From: Geobacter sp. OR-1
Lineage (GTDB): Bacteria > Desulfobacterota > Desulfuromonadia > Geobacterales > DSM-12255
NCBI RefSeq assembly: GCF_000813145.1
Contig: NZ_BAZF01000017.1
Span: 27,204 to 91,203 of the forward strand
DNA length: 64,000 bases
Direction: 5' to 3'
The notes beneath the pieces were generated by a model that made no database searches, had not been told where the DNA came from, and was given only the letters and a program-made list of their open reading frames with translations. Positions 7,927-17,892 of this stretch are shown here, piece by piece. Made by a program: the position numbers and the translations under genes. Position 1 is the first letter of the stretch; every line of letters begins with the position of its first letter.

Positions 7927-9339
7927 TCAGGACTGTCGCATCTTCAACCGTTTGGAGAGCGCCGGCTGCGAGATGCCAAGCAGGCGCGCCGCAAGTGTCT
8001 GGTTACCGCCGGACCGGTCCATTGCCTCCATCACCAGAAGAGCGGCCGCGTCGCTGAAGGTCGGAAGGTCGGCAAAGCCGGCAAATGGGTTCTGGCGGGG
8101 GGGTGATGCCTGTGGTTCACTGCTTGGCAGGGGTTGTCCGACCGCTTTGATAAATGAGTCCATGGAAAGCATCCGGTCGCGATGGATGCTTACGGCATCG
8201 TAAACTATCGCCTTGAGTTCGCGGACATTGCCGGGGAATCTGTAGGTCGCCAGCAACTGGGCCAGTTCCCGCGGCGGGGTCGGCTTCTTTTTCCCCAGCT
8301 CCTTGGCCGCTTCTCCCAGAAAATGGTCCAGCAGCAGCGGGATGTCGCCTGGCCGTTCCCGCAATGGCGGCACGTGCAGCTGGTGGGTGCGGAGCCGGTA
8401 GTAGAGATCGCGCCGGAATACCCCTGTTGCCTCCTTTTCCGCCAGGTTCTGGTGGGTGGCGGCGATGATCCGCGCTTTTAGCCGCCTCGGCTGATCGCAG
8501 CCGATCGGGAAAAATTCCCCCTCCTGCAGCAACCTGAGCAGCTTGACCTGGGAAGGGATGCTGAGATCGCCGATTTCGTCGAGGAACAGCGTACCGTCGG
8601 CCGCCTCTTCGATCATCCCACGCCGGAGCTGGTCGGCTCCGGTAAAGGCCCCCCTGACATGGCCGAACAGGGTGTCGCTGAAGACCGTGTCGTCCAGCCC
8701 TGCGACATTGACCGTTACCAGTTTGCCCCGGCATCCGCTCAACTGGTGGACCGCCTGGGCGATGAGCTCTTTGCCGACGCCGCTCTCCCCGGTTATCAGC
8801 AAAGGCTGCGGGCTTTTGGCCACTGCCTCGGCATAGGCAAAGACGTTCAGCATTGCCCGGTCGCCGGTAACGATGGCAATAAATGCCTCCGGATGGCGCA
8901 GTTCACCTGAGGCGAAGCGGTTGGACATCTCCAGGTAATCCCGCTGCATCTCCTTCATCCGGACCGCCCGCAGTACCCCGCCGACGATCCGGTCCTCTTC
9001 GTCGGTCTTGATGAAATAATCGAACGCCCCGAGCTTCATGCAGCGCACCGCAGTTTCCAGCTGATTGAGGCCGCTGACGACTATGCAGGTGATCTCCGGG
9101 AACTGCTCGCCGATCTGCTTGAGCAGCTCCTCGCCCGACAGATGGGGCATGGTGAGATCGAGGAGCACGAGACCGATCCCTCCTCCGGCAAGGAGGCCAA
9201 TCACCTCCCGGCTGTCCTGGCAGGTGGTGACATTGGTCAGCCCGGCGCAGCTTCGCAGTGTCAGGGACAGCGATTTCAGCCAGGCCGGTTCGTCATCCAC
9301 CAGGAGAATGCCGAAGGCGGGATAGGATTGCTGGTTCAC
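7927..9339 (-). CDS. Sigma-54-dependent response regulator for dcuB
   Basis: A 470-residue activator: receiver domain with LVDDE and phospho-Asp in LVLLDLTMPHLSG (about residues 10-125), AAA+ domain with GESGVGKE and GAFTGA (near residue 230), and a C-terminal Fis-type HTH (AARLLGISQPALSKRLKMR). Its ATG overlaps the stop of the upstream kinase by ATGA, so the pair is translationally coupled. Palindromes and a sigma-54 promoter separate it from dcuB on the same strand. Most likely it activates C4-dicarboxylate exchange on command of the kinase; this fits DctD-type biology and is inferred from position. Confidence 0.93.
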   Translation of the reverse strand: MNQQSYPAFGILLVDDEPAWLKSLSLTLRSCAGLTNVTTCQDSREVIGLLAGGGIGLVLLDLTMPHLSGEELLKQIGEQFPEITCIVVSGLNQLETAVRCMKLGAFDYFIKTDEEDRIVGGVLRAVRMKEMQRDYLEMSNRFASGELRHPEAFIAIVTGDRAMLNVFAYAEAVAKSPQPLLITGESGVGKELIAQAVHQLSGCRGKLVTVNVAGLDDTVFSDTLFGHVRGAFTGADQLRRGMIEEAADGTLFLDEIGDLSIPSQVKLLRLLQEGEFFPIGCDQPRRLKARIIAATHQNLAEKEATGVFRRDLYYRLRTHQLHVPPLRERPGDIPLLLDHFLGEAAKELGKKKPTPPRELAQLLATYRFPGNVRELKAIVYDAVSIHRDRMLSMDSFIKAVGQPLPSSEPQASPPRQNPFAGFADLPTFSDAAALLVMEAMDRSGGNQTLAARLLGISQPALSKRLKMRQS

Positions 9340-11120
9340 GTCTCCTCCTCTGTAATTACCGGCAAAGCCAGGGTAACGGTGGTGCCGCTGCCCGGGGTCG
9401 AATCGAAAAACAGCCGGCCGCCATGCTCCTTGATTATGCCGTCGGATACCGACAGGCCGAGACCGGTGCCGCCGCTCTCCCGCTTCGTGGTGAAAAACGG
9501 GTCGGTCAGGCGTGACAGGTTTTCGGCGGTAATGCCGACCCCTTCGTCGCGCACCGTCAGAATGGCGCTGGTAGTGGCGCGGTTGCAGCTGGTGGCGATA
9601 AATATGCCCCGCTCGCTATCCGGCAGGGCCTGGCAGGCGTTGAGCACCAGGTTGATCACCACCTGCTCGATCCGCTGGTTGTTCCCCCTGACCGGCGGTA
9701 TATCCTCGGCATAATCGACCTGCAGCCTGTTTGTTGCTTTGCGGACCGTCGGCTCAACGAGCCGCAGCGCTGTCCGGACAACCGTGTTGAGATCAATGGT
9801 CTCTTTATCCCCCAGATCGTCCCGCCGGGCAAAATCCTTCAGGTCGTTGACAATCCGCTTGATCCGCTTCGCCCCATCCTGCATCTCGTCCAGAATCCTC
9901 GGGATCTCCTCGCGCATCTCAGAATACGGCAGGCCGCCAAGGGTAAAATCGCCATGGCCGGCGTAATGCTCTTCAAGTATCCGTTCCGTATCGTTGTGAG
10001 CCCGTTTCAGGATCGGTACATCGAGAAGGATCAGCCCGGTCGGGTTGTTGATCTCGTGGGCGACGCCCGAAACCAGAACTCCCAGGGCCGCCAGCTTGTC
10101 GGCCTGGACCAGCTGCTGCTGGTTGCGCCGCAGCTCCTCTTCGGCATGTTTGCGCTCGCTGACTTCCCGGGTCAGGTCGGCAGTGCGCAAGGCGACCTGG
10201 CGGTGCAGGGTGCGCGACCAGAGGGCAAAGCCACCCAGCAGCAGCACCAGCGGCACTACGACTACTGCCCCGTACTTGGCTATGGAACGCCAGTCCACAT
10301 GTTCCGGCTCCAGAACCCCGAGCCATTTGTTATAGATCAGGTCGTACTGGCCGGTCTTCCTGAGGATGGCCAGCCCCTCGTTGAAACGTGAGAGCAGTTC
10401 GGCATTGCCTTTCTTGACCGCATAGCCGTAACGATGGGTCGCCACGTTGCGCACGGCCGGAAAGAGGTTGGTCAGTTTCAGCTCGCGAATGATATACATC
10501 CCCGGAACGATGGCGACAATGGCATAATCGGTTCTCCCGGCAGCCAGGAGCCGCAGGGCATCCGCCGGGGTCGGCGTCAATTCCAGCCTCCCCTTGAAAC
10601 CCTCTCGCACCAATAAATCGTGCATGATCCCGGCCCGGTGAACGGCCACCGATTTTCCTGCCAGTTCGGCAAACGAGTTTATCGGCGGTGAGTCACGCCT
10701 GGCAAAGACCGCGTGGTTGACCATGGCGTGGGGGAGGGAGAAATCGACCTCTCTCGCCCGTTCTTCGGAAAACGACATCCCTTCCAGCACATCAACGCGG
10801 CCGCTCTGCAAGGCTGAACGCATCTCCGACCAGCCGCTAAGCCGGAACTCGACCTTCATCCCCATGACCTCGGCAATGGCCCTGGTCAGTTCGACGTTGA
10901 ATCCCGTTGGTTGGCCGTTTTGATCAATGAATTCATAGGGGGGATAATCCCGGTCGCCGCCGACAACGATCTCCCGGTCTGCGCCCGGTACGGGGAGGTT
11001 GGCCGCACCGGCACCGGCGGCGCACACTGCCAGGACAACCATGGTAATGGCCGGCCACAGCACGCTGGCAAGCATGCGCTGCATCACAAACCGATGTGCA
11101 ACGATACGATAATGATCCAC
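9336..11120 (-). CDS. Sensor histidine kinase with periplasmic solute-binding domain
   Basis: A 594-residue membrane kinase. The N-terminal signal anchor is followed by a family-3 solute-binding-protein domain (about residues 45-270: REIVVGGDRDYPPYEFIDQ, TGFNVELTRAIA, GRVDVLEGMSFSEER). A membrane segment follows near 285-303. Then come HisKA with HEINNP near residue 354, and HATPase (N box VINLVLNACQAL, DEGVGI, GTGLGLSVSDGI). The start is GTG at 11120; an internal ATG at 11084 also precedes the signal. A binding-protein sensor suggests it detects a small periplasmic ligand directly, plausibly a dicarboxylate given dcuB downstream. A perfect TAGGATATCCTA palindrome lies upstream at 11157-11168. 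Confidence 0.93.
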   Translation of the reverse strand: MDHYRIVAHRFVMQRMLASVLWPAITMVVLAVCAAGAGAANLPVPGADREIVVGGDRDYPPYEFIDQNGQPTGFNVELTRAIAEVMGMKVEFRLSGWSEMRSALQSGRVDVLEGMSFSEERAREVDFSLPHAMVNHAVFARRDSPPINSFAELAGKSVAVHRAGIMHDLLVREGFKGRLELTPTPADALRLLAAGRTDYAIVAIVPGMYIIRELKLTNLFPAVRNVATHRYGYAVKKGNAELLSRFNEGLAILRKTGQYDLIYNKWLGVLEPEHVDWRSIAKYGAVVVVPLVLLLGGFALWSRTLHRQVALRTADLTREVSERKHAEEELRRNQQQLVQADKLAALGVLVSGVAHEINNPTGLILLDVPILKRAHNDTERILEEHYAGHGDFTLGGLPYSEMREEIPRILDEMQDGAKRIKRIVNDLKDFARRDDLGDKETIDLNTVVRTALRLVEPTVRKATNRLQVDYAEDIPPVRGNNQRIEQVVINLVLNACQALPDSERGIFIATSCNRATTSAILTVRDEGVGITAENLSRLTDPFFTTKRESGGTGLGLSVSDGIIKEHGGRLFFDSTPGSGTTVTLALPVITEEET

Positions 11121-11341
11121 GGGCGCTTTTCCGGAAAATGAGAGATGAACTGGTACTAGGATATCCTAATTTTCATGCTTCGCCAGCCAAAGGGGGAAAC
11201 TACGGAGAGGAAACAACTTGCGCGAACCAGAAATCCGGGAGACAATATTAAATAAATATAATTCGGCAAAATGACAAGAATGGCGCAGAAGAGTTAATAA
11301 AAAGAATAATTACCCGATAATAGAGGTAACGGGATACGGAC

Positions 11342-12889
11342 ATGGATAAGAATACCGAAACAGCACTGCAACAGCAGAAAGAATTTTATGAAAAGCTGCT
11401 GGATAGCTTGTCGGCGCCGACTTTTGTCATCGATGACGGGCATCGCGTGATTGTCTGGAACAAAGCCTGTGAGATGCTGACCGGCCTTCGCGCAGATGAG
11501 GTTGTCGGGACAACGGGACAATGGAAGGGGTTCTACGACCATGAGCGTCCCTGTCTTGCCGATATCGTTCTGGACGGACAGGAAGGGCTGTTATCGGGAC
11601 TCTATAGCCAGTTCAGCAGGTCTCCTCTCCAGACGGATCTGCTGATGGCTGAGGGGTGGTACTTCTTGCGCAACGAGGAACGTTATATCTTCTTCAATGC
11701 CGCTCCGATCCGTTCTGCAACCGGTGAAATCGTCGCAGTAATCGAAACGCTCGAAGACATCACCGAACGCAAGCGTTCTGAGGATGAACTGCGTACGCTC
11801 TCCTATGCCATCACCCAGAGCCCGGTCTCCATCGTGATCACCTCACCCGAGGGGCTGATTGAACATGTGAATCCGAAATTCACCGAGGTTACCGGATACT
11901 CCGAGCAGGAGGTCATTGGCCGTAATCCTTCGGTGCTCAAGTCGGGGCAGACCAGCCTGGAGACTTACCAAGACCTTTGGGAAACAATCCTTGACGGCCG
12001 TGAGTGGCGGGGCGAGTTTCTCAACAGGAAGAAAAACGGCGAACTGTACTGGGAAGAGGCGATGATCTCGCCGATAAAGGGGCCGAATGGGGAGATAACC
12101 CATTTCATTGCGATCAAAGAGGAAGTAACCGAAAAGAAACGCCTTGAGGGTCAGCTCCGGCATGCCCAGAAAATGGAGGCGATCGGCCAGCTTTCCGGCG
12201 GCGTAGCTCATGATTTCAACAATATTCTGACAGCCATAGTGGGCTACGCCAGTATTCTTGAAATTAAATGCGAGCAAAGCGAGCAAGTCAACCGGTGCAT
12301 AACCGAAATTATCCGCGCCTCAGAACGAGGCGCCAAGTTGACGAAGAACCTGCTGACATTCAGCCGCAAACATGCCGGTCCTTTGACGCCCATCGACATG
12401 AACGAACTGGTTAGCAGAATGGTGAAAATTGTTGGCGAAAATCTAGGCCCGGCCATCCGGCTCGAAACAAAAATCAGCGATAGCCCATTGCCGGTCAAGG
12501 CTGACAGCATCCAACTCGAACAGGCGATCATGAACATTATTGCCAACGCCAGGGAAGCTCTGACCGGTGGTGGTGCCCTTGCCATCGAAACCGAAGTCTG
12601 TCACCTGACTCAGGAGTCGATCAACCGGCTCGGTTATGGCCAGATCGGCGATTATGCGGTTGTGACCGTTGCCGATGACGGAACCGGCATGGACGAGGCG
12701 ACACTTAAGCGGATCTACGAACCGTTCTTTACCACGAAAGAGATGGGTGGCGGCAGCGGTCTTGGTCTTTCCATAACTTACGGCATAGTCAAACGGCATA
12801 ACGGGTTCATAACCTGTAGCAGTGAAAAGGGGCGAGGAAGCAGCTTCAAGATCTTCTTGCCAGCGATCTCCGGAGGAGAGCTAGGATGA
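11342..12889 (+). CDS. PAS-PAS sensor histidine kinase
   Basis: A 515-residue soluble kinase without membrane segments. Two PAS domains (about 15-140 and 145-270; the second has [20 protein letters not shown]) are followed by HisKA with GGVAHDFNN near residue 287 and HATPase with DDGTGMD and [12 protein letters not shown]. Its stop overlaps the next start by ATGA, so it forms a coupled pair with the REC-HD-GYP protein. The first PAS domain has a short insertion with a Cys (HERPCLADI). The signal sensed is unknown; the pair should feed cyclic-di-GMP turnover. Confidence 0.92.
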   Translation: MDKNTETALQQQKEFYEKLLDSLSAPTFVIDDGHRVIVWNKACEMLTGLRADEVVGTTGQWKGFYDHERPCLADIVLDGQEGLLSGLYSQFSRSPLQTDLLMAEGWYFLRNEERYIFFNAAPIRSATGEIVAVIETLEDITERKRSEDELRTLSYAITQSPVSIVITSPEGLIEHVNPKFTEVTGYSEQEVIGRNPSVLKSGQTSLETYQDLWETILDGREWRGEFLNRKKNGELYWEEAMISPIKGPNGEITHFIAIKEEVTEKKRLEGQLRHAQKMEAIGQLSGGVAHDFNNILTAIVGYASILEIKCEQSEQVNRCITEIIRASERGAKLTKNLLTFSRKHAGPLTPIDMNELVSRMVKIVGENLGPAIRLETKISDSPLPVKADSIQLEQAIMNIIANAREALTGGGALAIETEVCHLTQESINRLGYGQIGDYAVVTVADDGTGMDEATLKRIYEPFFTTKEMGGGSGLGLSITYGIVKRHNGFITCSSEKGRGSSFKIFLPAISGGELG

Positions 12890-13959
12890 ATGAGGAAGAA
12901 AAAGGGTCAATAATGGTCATCGATGATGACCCCCATGTGTTGCACAGTGTATCAACGCTGCTCTCCATGGTCGGTTTCCGGGTTTACTCTTACGACAGCG
13001 GTGAAAGCGCTCTTGCTGCCATCGGGACCAACGCTGTGGACGTTTTCCTCACTGATATCAACATGCCGGGGATGAGCGGCATAGAGTTGCTGGAGGCGAT
13101 CCGCCGCAGCGATACCGAGACCCCGGTCATTCTCATGACTGCTTTCCCTGAATTTGATGTAGCGGTATCCGCTGTGAAGAAGGGCGCCCACGACTTTATC
13201 ATCAAGCCGTATAACGCCCAGTACCTGATTCATAGCGTCGAGAAAGCGGTTGATTTCAGGCGGTTGAAGGAGATTGAGAAAAATTACCGCCAGGAGCTTG
13301 AGCTGACAGTCCTCCAGCGGACGGCCGAGCTGGCGGATGCATTGTGCATGCTCAAAAACATGAGCGTGGAGACCATCGCGCGGCTTACCTCCGCGGCAGA
13401 ACTCAGAGACGAGGACACCGGGCGTCATATCTCCAGGATCGGGCTCTATGCCGGGATGCTTGCACGAGAACTGGGCCAACCTGACGATTTCATCGAGACC
13501 ATCACCGTTGCCAGTGCCATGCATGATGTCGGCAAGATCGGCGTTCCCGACGCAATCCTCCTCAAGCAGGGGAGCCTGACGGCAGAGGAGTTCGACGTCA
13601 TGAAACGCCACACGGTGGTCGGCGAGAAGATCCTCCGGGGATCGTCATATCCCATGCTGCAAATGGCTGCCTCCATTGCGCTCAATCATCATGAACGATG
13701 GGATGGCACCGGTTACCCTCATGGCCTCAAAGGCGATCTTATTCCGATTGAAGGACGGATAGTCATGCTGGTGGACCAGTATGATGCCCTGCGCAGCAAA
13801 AGGGTGTACAAACCCGCCTTCAGCCATGAAAAGGCGGTAAGCATCATTTGTGAAGGGGATGGCAGAACCATGCCGGGCCATTTTGACCGCCGGGTGCTAG
13901 AGGCGTTTCAAGCGACTGTCGATAAGTTCGAGAATATTTTTGACAGCAACAGGGATTGA
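12886..13959 (+). CDS. Response regulator with HD-GYP phosphodiesterase domain
   Basis: A 357-residue RpfG-like protein. The receiver domain (MVIDDDPHV; phospho-Asp in [12 protein letters not shown], about residue 53) and a coiled-coil linker lead to an HD-GYP domain with HDVGKIGVP near residue 212 and [17 protein letters not shown] near 268. HD-GYP domains hydrolyse cyclic di-GMP with a binuclear iron or manganese centre, and the key HD, HH and GYP residues are intact. Translationally coupled to the kinase before it. Confidence 0.93.
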   Translation: MNEEEKGSIMVIDDDPHVLHSVSTLLSMVGFRVYSYDSGESALAAIGTNAVDVFLTDINMPGMSGIELLEAIRRSDTETPVILMTAFPEFDVAVSAVKKGAHDFIIKPYNAQYLIHSVEKAVDFRRLKEIEKNYRQELELTVLQRTAELADALCMLKNMSVETIARLTSAAELRDEDTGRHISRIGLYAGMLARELGQPDDFIETITVASAMHDVGKIGVPDAILLKQGSLTAEEFDVMKRHTVVGEKILRGSSYPMLQMAASIALNHHERWDGTGYPHGLKGDLIPIEGRIVMLVDQYDALRSKRVYKPAFSHEKAVSIICEGDGRTMPGHFDRRVLEAFQATVDKFENIFDSNRD

Positions 13960-13994
13960 AAAGAGTGCGGCGGACCGTCTGATATCACAACGGG

Positions 13995-14753
13995 TCATAC
14001 CTTACCCGGTGCAAACTCCACCAGCCACGGCCGCACCTTAAGCGGCACCTTGCTCTGCTGCAGCCGCAGATTTTCTCGCTCGCCAATCGCCAGGGTGGCA
14101 AAGTAACTGCGCCACAACTCCTGAAAACGCTCTTCCGCCACGGTCAGATCCGGATCGGCATGACTGGCCATGGGAAGAATCAGCCATTCCCGGCGCTGCC
14201 GGTCATGGAAAACCCCCTCGCCATGCTTGGTATCGTGTATTACCCACTGCTGATCGCTGAAACGGGCCGCGAAATGAGAAGCAATGAGCGGCAGAATCCG
14301 GTGGTCCGGGGCAATGGCGCTATAATAGAAGCCGCCGTTCACCTCCTGAAACCGGACAAAGCCCAGATACCGGTGCGCTTCGTGCCCCACCTGCTGGGCC
14401 AGTTTCCAGAACGGCGCCACGTGCTGATGTGACAGCATGGCGCTTACCTTTCGACCGACTTCCCATGCCAGCAGCAGATAGCGGCAGATCAGCAACTCCC
14501 GTTCCGGATGGCCGGCCAGAAAGACCTGGCTGATCCGGTGGTGGCACGCCGGCGTCAGACGTGCGATCAGCTCGGGCCAGAACTGTTCCACCAGCTGCTC
14601 ATCCGTTTCAATGGCAATCACTTCGTAAAAGAGGCTCTGCTGAGGCGGCGGGTCCGTGCCGATGGCGTCCGGCAGGATGCGCTGCGGCACGAGTCTGGCC
14701 ATGACCGTCAGCAGCCCGCTGAAACTGCCGTCGTAACGGTAGATGCCACCCAT
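13995..14753 (-). CDS. DUF4130 / TIGR03915-type DNA-metabolism protein
   Basis: A 252-residue protein recognised by position and sequence (HRISQVFLAGHPERELLICRYLLLAWEVG, HRYLGFVRFQEVNGGFYYSAIAPDH, FSDQQWVIHDTKHGEGVFHD) as the usual partner of a putative DNA-modification/repair radical SAM protein. The ATG at 14753 has GGGGAG five bases upstream and overlaps the radical SAM stop. In many genomes this domain is fused to a uracil-DNA-glycosylase-like domain; at this length that domain is absent here. Biochemical activity is unknown. Confidence 0.85.
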   Translation of the reverse strand: MGGIYRYDGSFSGLLTVMARLVPQRILPDAIGTDPPPQQSLFYEVIAIETDEQLVEQFWPELIARLTPACHHRISQVFLAGHPERELLICRYLLLAWEVGRKVSAMLSHQHVAPFWKLAQQVGHEAHRYLGFVRFQEVNGGFYYSAIAPDHRILPLIASHFAARFSDQQWVIHDTKHGEGVFHDRQRREWLILPMASHADPDLTVAEERFQELWRSYFATLAIGERENLRLQQSKVPLKVRPWLVEFAPGKV

Positions 14754-16048
14754 CACAACTCCCCGGAAATCAGGCTGATTGCATCTCCATGCGCCTCCGG
14801 CTGTGAAAACGGCAGTTCCAACTGGATTCCACCTTTCCGAACGGTCCCTCCCACCAACCGGCTGCGCAACAGGGTGCTCTCAATGGCGCATTCACCGGCG
14901 TAGCGGCCCCTGGCGGTAATGAAATAGCGTGCCCGCTTCAAAACTACGCCGAGCTTTGCCAGGTCGTCAATTCCCAGGTGACCCTGGCGCCGTGCCCTGA
15001 GGATGCGCTGGGCCGAGCGGACGCCGATCCCCGGAATCCGCAGCAGCACCTCGTAATCGGCTCGGTTGATCTCAACCGGAAATAGTTCCAGGTGCCGCAG
15101 CGCCCAGCCGGTTTTCGGGTCGAGATTAGCCTCCAGGTTGGGGCGCTCTTCATCCAGCAGCTCGTGGGCCTTGAAGCCGTAATAACGGAGCAGCCAGTCG
15201 GCCTGATACAGCCGGTGCTCACGCCGGAGCGGCGAATCGGGTAGGGCGGGAAGGCGGTTGTCGGTCATTACCGGAATAAAGGCCGAATAGTAGACCCGCT
15301 TCAGCTCCATTCGCTGGTAGAGCTGCTCCGACAGGGTCACGATCTGCCGGTCGGTTTCCTGGGTGGCGCCGACGATCAGCTGGGTGCTCTGGCCGGCAGG
15401 GGCAAAGCGCGGCACTTTTCGGGATTCCTTGCGTTCCGCCCGGTTGACGGTTATCAGCTGGTTTACCTGCCGCATCGGCTCCACCACGGCGTCGCGGCTC
15501 TTGTCCGGCGCCAGCAGGGCCAGGCTTTCCCTGGTCGCCAGCTCCAGGTTGACGCTCACCCGGTCGGCAAGGAGCCCGGCTTTCTGCACCAGGAGCGGAT
15601 CGGCTCCCGGTACCAGCTTCAAGTGGATGTAGCCGTTGAACCGGTACTCCTCCCGCAGGGTTCGTACCGCTTCGATCAGCAACTCCATGGTATGGTCGGG
15701 CGAACGCACCACCCCGGTACTGAGGAAGAGCCCCTCGATGTAGTTGCGGCGATAGAAGCCGATGGTAAGTTCCGCGACCTCCGCCGGAGTCAGCAGCACC
15801 CGCTGCACATCGTTGCTGCGCCGGTTGACGCAGTAAGCGCAGTCGTAGACGCAGCTGTTGGTCATGAGGATTTTCAGGAGTGAGACACAACGGCCGTCAC
15901 TGGTCCAGGTGTGACAGATGCCGCACGAAGCGGCGTTGCCGATGCCGTCCCTGTTCCGGCGGAAACTGCCGCTGGAGGCACAGGAGACGTCGTATTTCGC
16001 CCCATCTGCCAGTATCTTCAGTTTGTCCATCAGGTCAATAGTCGCCAC
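14753..16048 (-). CDS. Putative DNA modification/repair radical SAM protein
   Basis: A 431-residue protein. Early cysteines (CASSGSF, CGICHTW) precede the radical SAM motif CVYDCAYC (CxxxCxxC) that binds the 4Fe-4S cluster. The C-terminal part has a helix-hairpin-helix (LRIPGIGVRSAQRILRARR) typical of DNA-backbone binding. This is the TIGR03916 family; its substrate is not established. The start is GTG at 16048, eight bases after AAGGAG. The partner gene overlaps its stop, so the two act as one unit. Confidence 0.88.
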   Translation of the reverse strand: MATIDLMDKLKILADGAKYDVSCASSGSFRRNRDGIGNAASCGICHTWTSDGRCVSLLKILMTNSCVYDCAYCVNRRSNDVQRVLLTPAEVAELTIGFYRRNYIEGLFLSTGVVRSPDHTMELLIEAVRTLREEYRFNGYIHLKLVPGADPLLVQKAGLLADRVSVNLELATRESLALLAPDKSRDAVVEPMRQVNQLITVNRAERKESRKVPRFAPAGQSTQLIVGATQETDRQIVTLSEQLYQRMELKRVYYSAFIPVMTDNRLPALPDSPLRREHRLYQADWLLRYYGFKAHELLDEERPNLEANLDPKTGWALRHLELFPVEINRADYEVLLRIPGIGVRSAQRILRARRQGHLGIDDLAKLGVVLKRARYFITARGRYAGECAIESTLLRSRLVGGTVRKGGIQLELPFSQPEAHGDAISLISGEL

Positions 16049-16210
16049 AAGGCCAACTCCTTAGGCATGGTGGCTGAATAATAACAGGGAGAGATGACAG
16101 AATATGTCATTAGTATCAAGGCGCATGCCCAATTCGATTAAAATAATCGGATTTGCGCCGGCCCGGCTTTCTGGTTAACTTATTACATTGACCGGAAATT
16201 GGGAGGCCAC

Positions 16211-16651
16211 ATGAATAAGACGCTCGAACAGCTCCTTGATGATTCCCCCGACGCCATCCTTGCCGCGGACCAGGAAGGGGTCATCCGGTACTGGAACTCC
16301 GGGGCGGAGAGAATCTTCGGCCATGGCGCTGACTATGCCCTGGGAAAGTCGCTTGATATCATCATCCCTGAAAACCTGCGGGGCCGCCATTGGGAGGGCT
16401 ACCGCCGGGTCATGGCAACCGGGGAGACCAAATACAAGACCGGCCTGCTTAGCGCTCCAGGGATCGACAGGGAGGGGCGCCGGGTGTCGCTGGAGTTCAG
16501 TATGGTCCTGCTTAAGAACGAGGACGGCACGATAGCGGGAAGCGGTTCGATAATGCGGAACGTGACGGAACAGCGAAATCGGGAGGTTGCTCTCAGGGAG
16601 CGGCTGAAAACGTGCGAGAGCGAACTCGGCCAGCGGGACGGCCGTTCCTGA
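16211..16651 (+). CDS. Stand-alone PAS domain protein
   Basis: A 146-residue protein made of one PAS domain (DDSPDAILAADQEGVIRYWNSGAERIFGHGADYALGKSLDIIIPENLRGRHW) and a short C-terminal coiled coil after VTEQR. ATG at 16211 follows GGGAGG; a TTG start four codons earlier would include the ribosome site. It has no kinase, cyclase or HTH output, so it may work by protein interaction. Signal unknown. Confidence 0.85.
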   Translation: MNKTLEQLLDDSPDAILAADQEGVIRYWNSGAERIFGHGADYALGKSLDIIIPENLRGRHWEGYRRVMATGETKYKTGLLSAPGIDREGRRVSLEFSMVLLKNEDGTIAGSGSIMRNVTEQRNREVALRERLKTCESELGQRDGRS

Positions 16652-16663
16652 GGGAATTTTTTT

Positions 16664-16686
16664 GCCGTAAAAACGATTTTACCGGC
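16664..16686. terminator. Probable bidirectional terminator
   Basis: GCCGTAAAA ... TTTTACCGGC inverted repeat preceded by a run of seven T, between the convergent PAS and HD-GYP genes. One arm has an extra C. Confidence 0.5.
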
Positions 16687-17652
16687 TCACTTCTGCAATG
16701 TTTGCTTGTTTACGATTTTCTCGAATGTGTCGAAGAGCTCTTTCTTGAACGTTCTGCCGGCTTCATCCTTCATGATCCGCAACGCTTCCGGATGCGGCGA
16801 GGCCTTGCGGTAGGGGCGCTCCGATACCAGGGCGCAATAGATGTCGCAGATCGCGGCAACCTGAGCCGACCGTGTGATGTTGTCCCCCTTGAGCCTGGCC
16901 GGATACCCTGACCCGTCCCATTTTTCGTGATGATGCCTGACGATGGTAAGGGAAATTTCATTGAAGCATCCCGCATTATTCAGCAGTTCATAACCTTTTT
17001 GCGGATGGGTTTTCACGATTTCGTACTCGATATTCGACAGCGCCTCCGGCTTTTCCAGGATATCTCCGGAGATCATTGTCATGCCGATGTCGTGGAGTAT
17101 GCCTCCTACTCCCACATCCAGCATTTCGTCAGGAGAGATGTTAAAGGCCTTGTCGTGCACCAGCATGGTCAGAGCCGCCACTTTGACCGAATGCGACAGG
17201 ATATAGAGCTTGTCGGCGGCGATTTCCTGAAATACGTCCAAGAGCGCTGCGGAGGAGGCGACATGTTTCATGAGGTTTTTGATCAGACTCTTGCACCGGC
17301 CAATGTTGGATGACAGCCCATGAGGCGATTCCATGACTTCGGCCACAAATTCCATGGAGGTTTGATACAGGATCAGGTTTTTGGATTTTTCCGAGATCGA
17401 ATCGTCAGCCAGAAATGCCGTCAGATGCTCCTCAATATATGAGGTCAGATCCACTGAATCATCCATCTGCACATAGATGTTCTGCTTTCCGGTTCGTTCG
17501 AGCCGTTGCTGATCGGAGAGCGTGAACGGGCGGTCGAATGGTTTGTACAGTACGTAATTGGCACCGCTTCCCTTGGTGTAGAGTGCTATTGCGGGGAAGA
17601 TATCGGGCAGTACGCATTCAAGCGGTATCGGTTTGAAGGAGTCTTCAGCCAT
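16687..17652 (-). CDS. HD-GYP domain cyclic-di-GMP phosphodiesterase
   Basis: A 321-residue soluble protein. An N-terminal domain of about 120 residues (FKPIPLECVLPDIFPAIALY) resembles the DUF3391-like region often found before HD-GYP. It is followed by the catalytic core with ILHDIGMTMISGD near residue 186 and HHEKWDGSGYPARLKGD. Metal and GYP residues are intact, so it should be active on cyclic di-GMP. Monocistronic. Confidence 0.88.
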   Translation of the reverse strand: MAEDSFKPIPLECVLPDIFPAIALYTKGSGANYVLYKPFDRPFTLSDQQRLERTGKQNIYVQMDDSVDLTSYIEEHLTAFLADDSISEKSKNLILYQTSMEFVAEVMESPHGLSSNIGRCKSLIKNLMKHVASSAALLDVFQEIAADKLYILSHSVKVAALTMLVHDKAFNISPDEMLDVGVGGILHDIGMTMISGDILEKPEALSNIEYEIVKTHPQKGYELLNNAGCFNEISLTIVRHHHEKWDGSGYPARLKGDNITRSAQVAAICDIYCALVSERPYRKASPHPEALRIMKDEAGRTFKKELFDTFEKIVNKQTLQK

Positions 17653-17765
17653 TTAATGAATTCCCGGGAATAATTAGTGACGCTGAGGCGCGATATGCAA
17701 GGGGATTGAAACATAATGTCACCTTTCACGTTAATGTCAACCCATAGTATCTGACAGAATTAAAA

Positions 17766-17870
17766 TTATCTTACCGGATAATTGTACGTCCCGATGGTCA
17801 CCTGGACTTTGTTGGTCAGCACTACCGTACCATTGGTAATCGGGTCGTAACCGGCCGCATTCCGCCGGCG
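17766..17870 (-). pseudogene. C-terminal relic of a surface-type protein
   Basis: On the minus strand, just after the lipoprotein stop, a frame reads AGYDPITNGTVVLTN, then KVQVTIGTYNYPVR and a stop at 17766-17768. This looks like the end of a beta-rich secreted protein, but it has no start, and it is out of frame with the upstream gene. It may be the lost tail of the lipoprotein at 17893-19023 or the remnant of a separate gene. Confidence 0.4.
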
Positions 17871-17892
17871 AGGGTAATGCCGGTGCGCGTCC

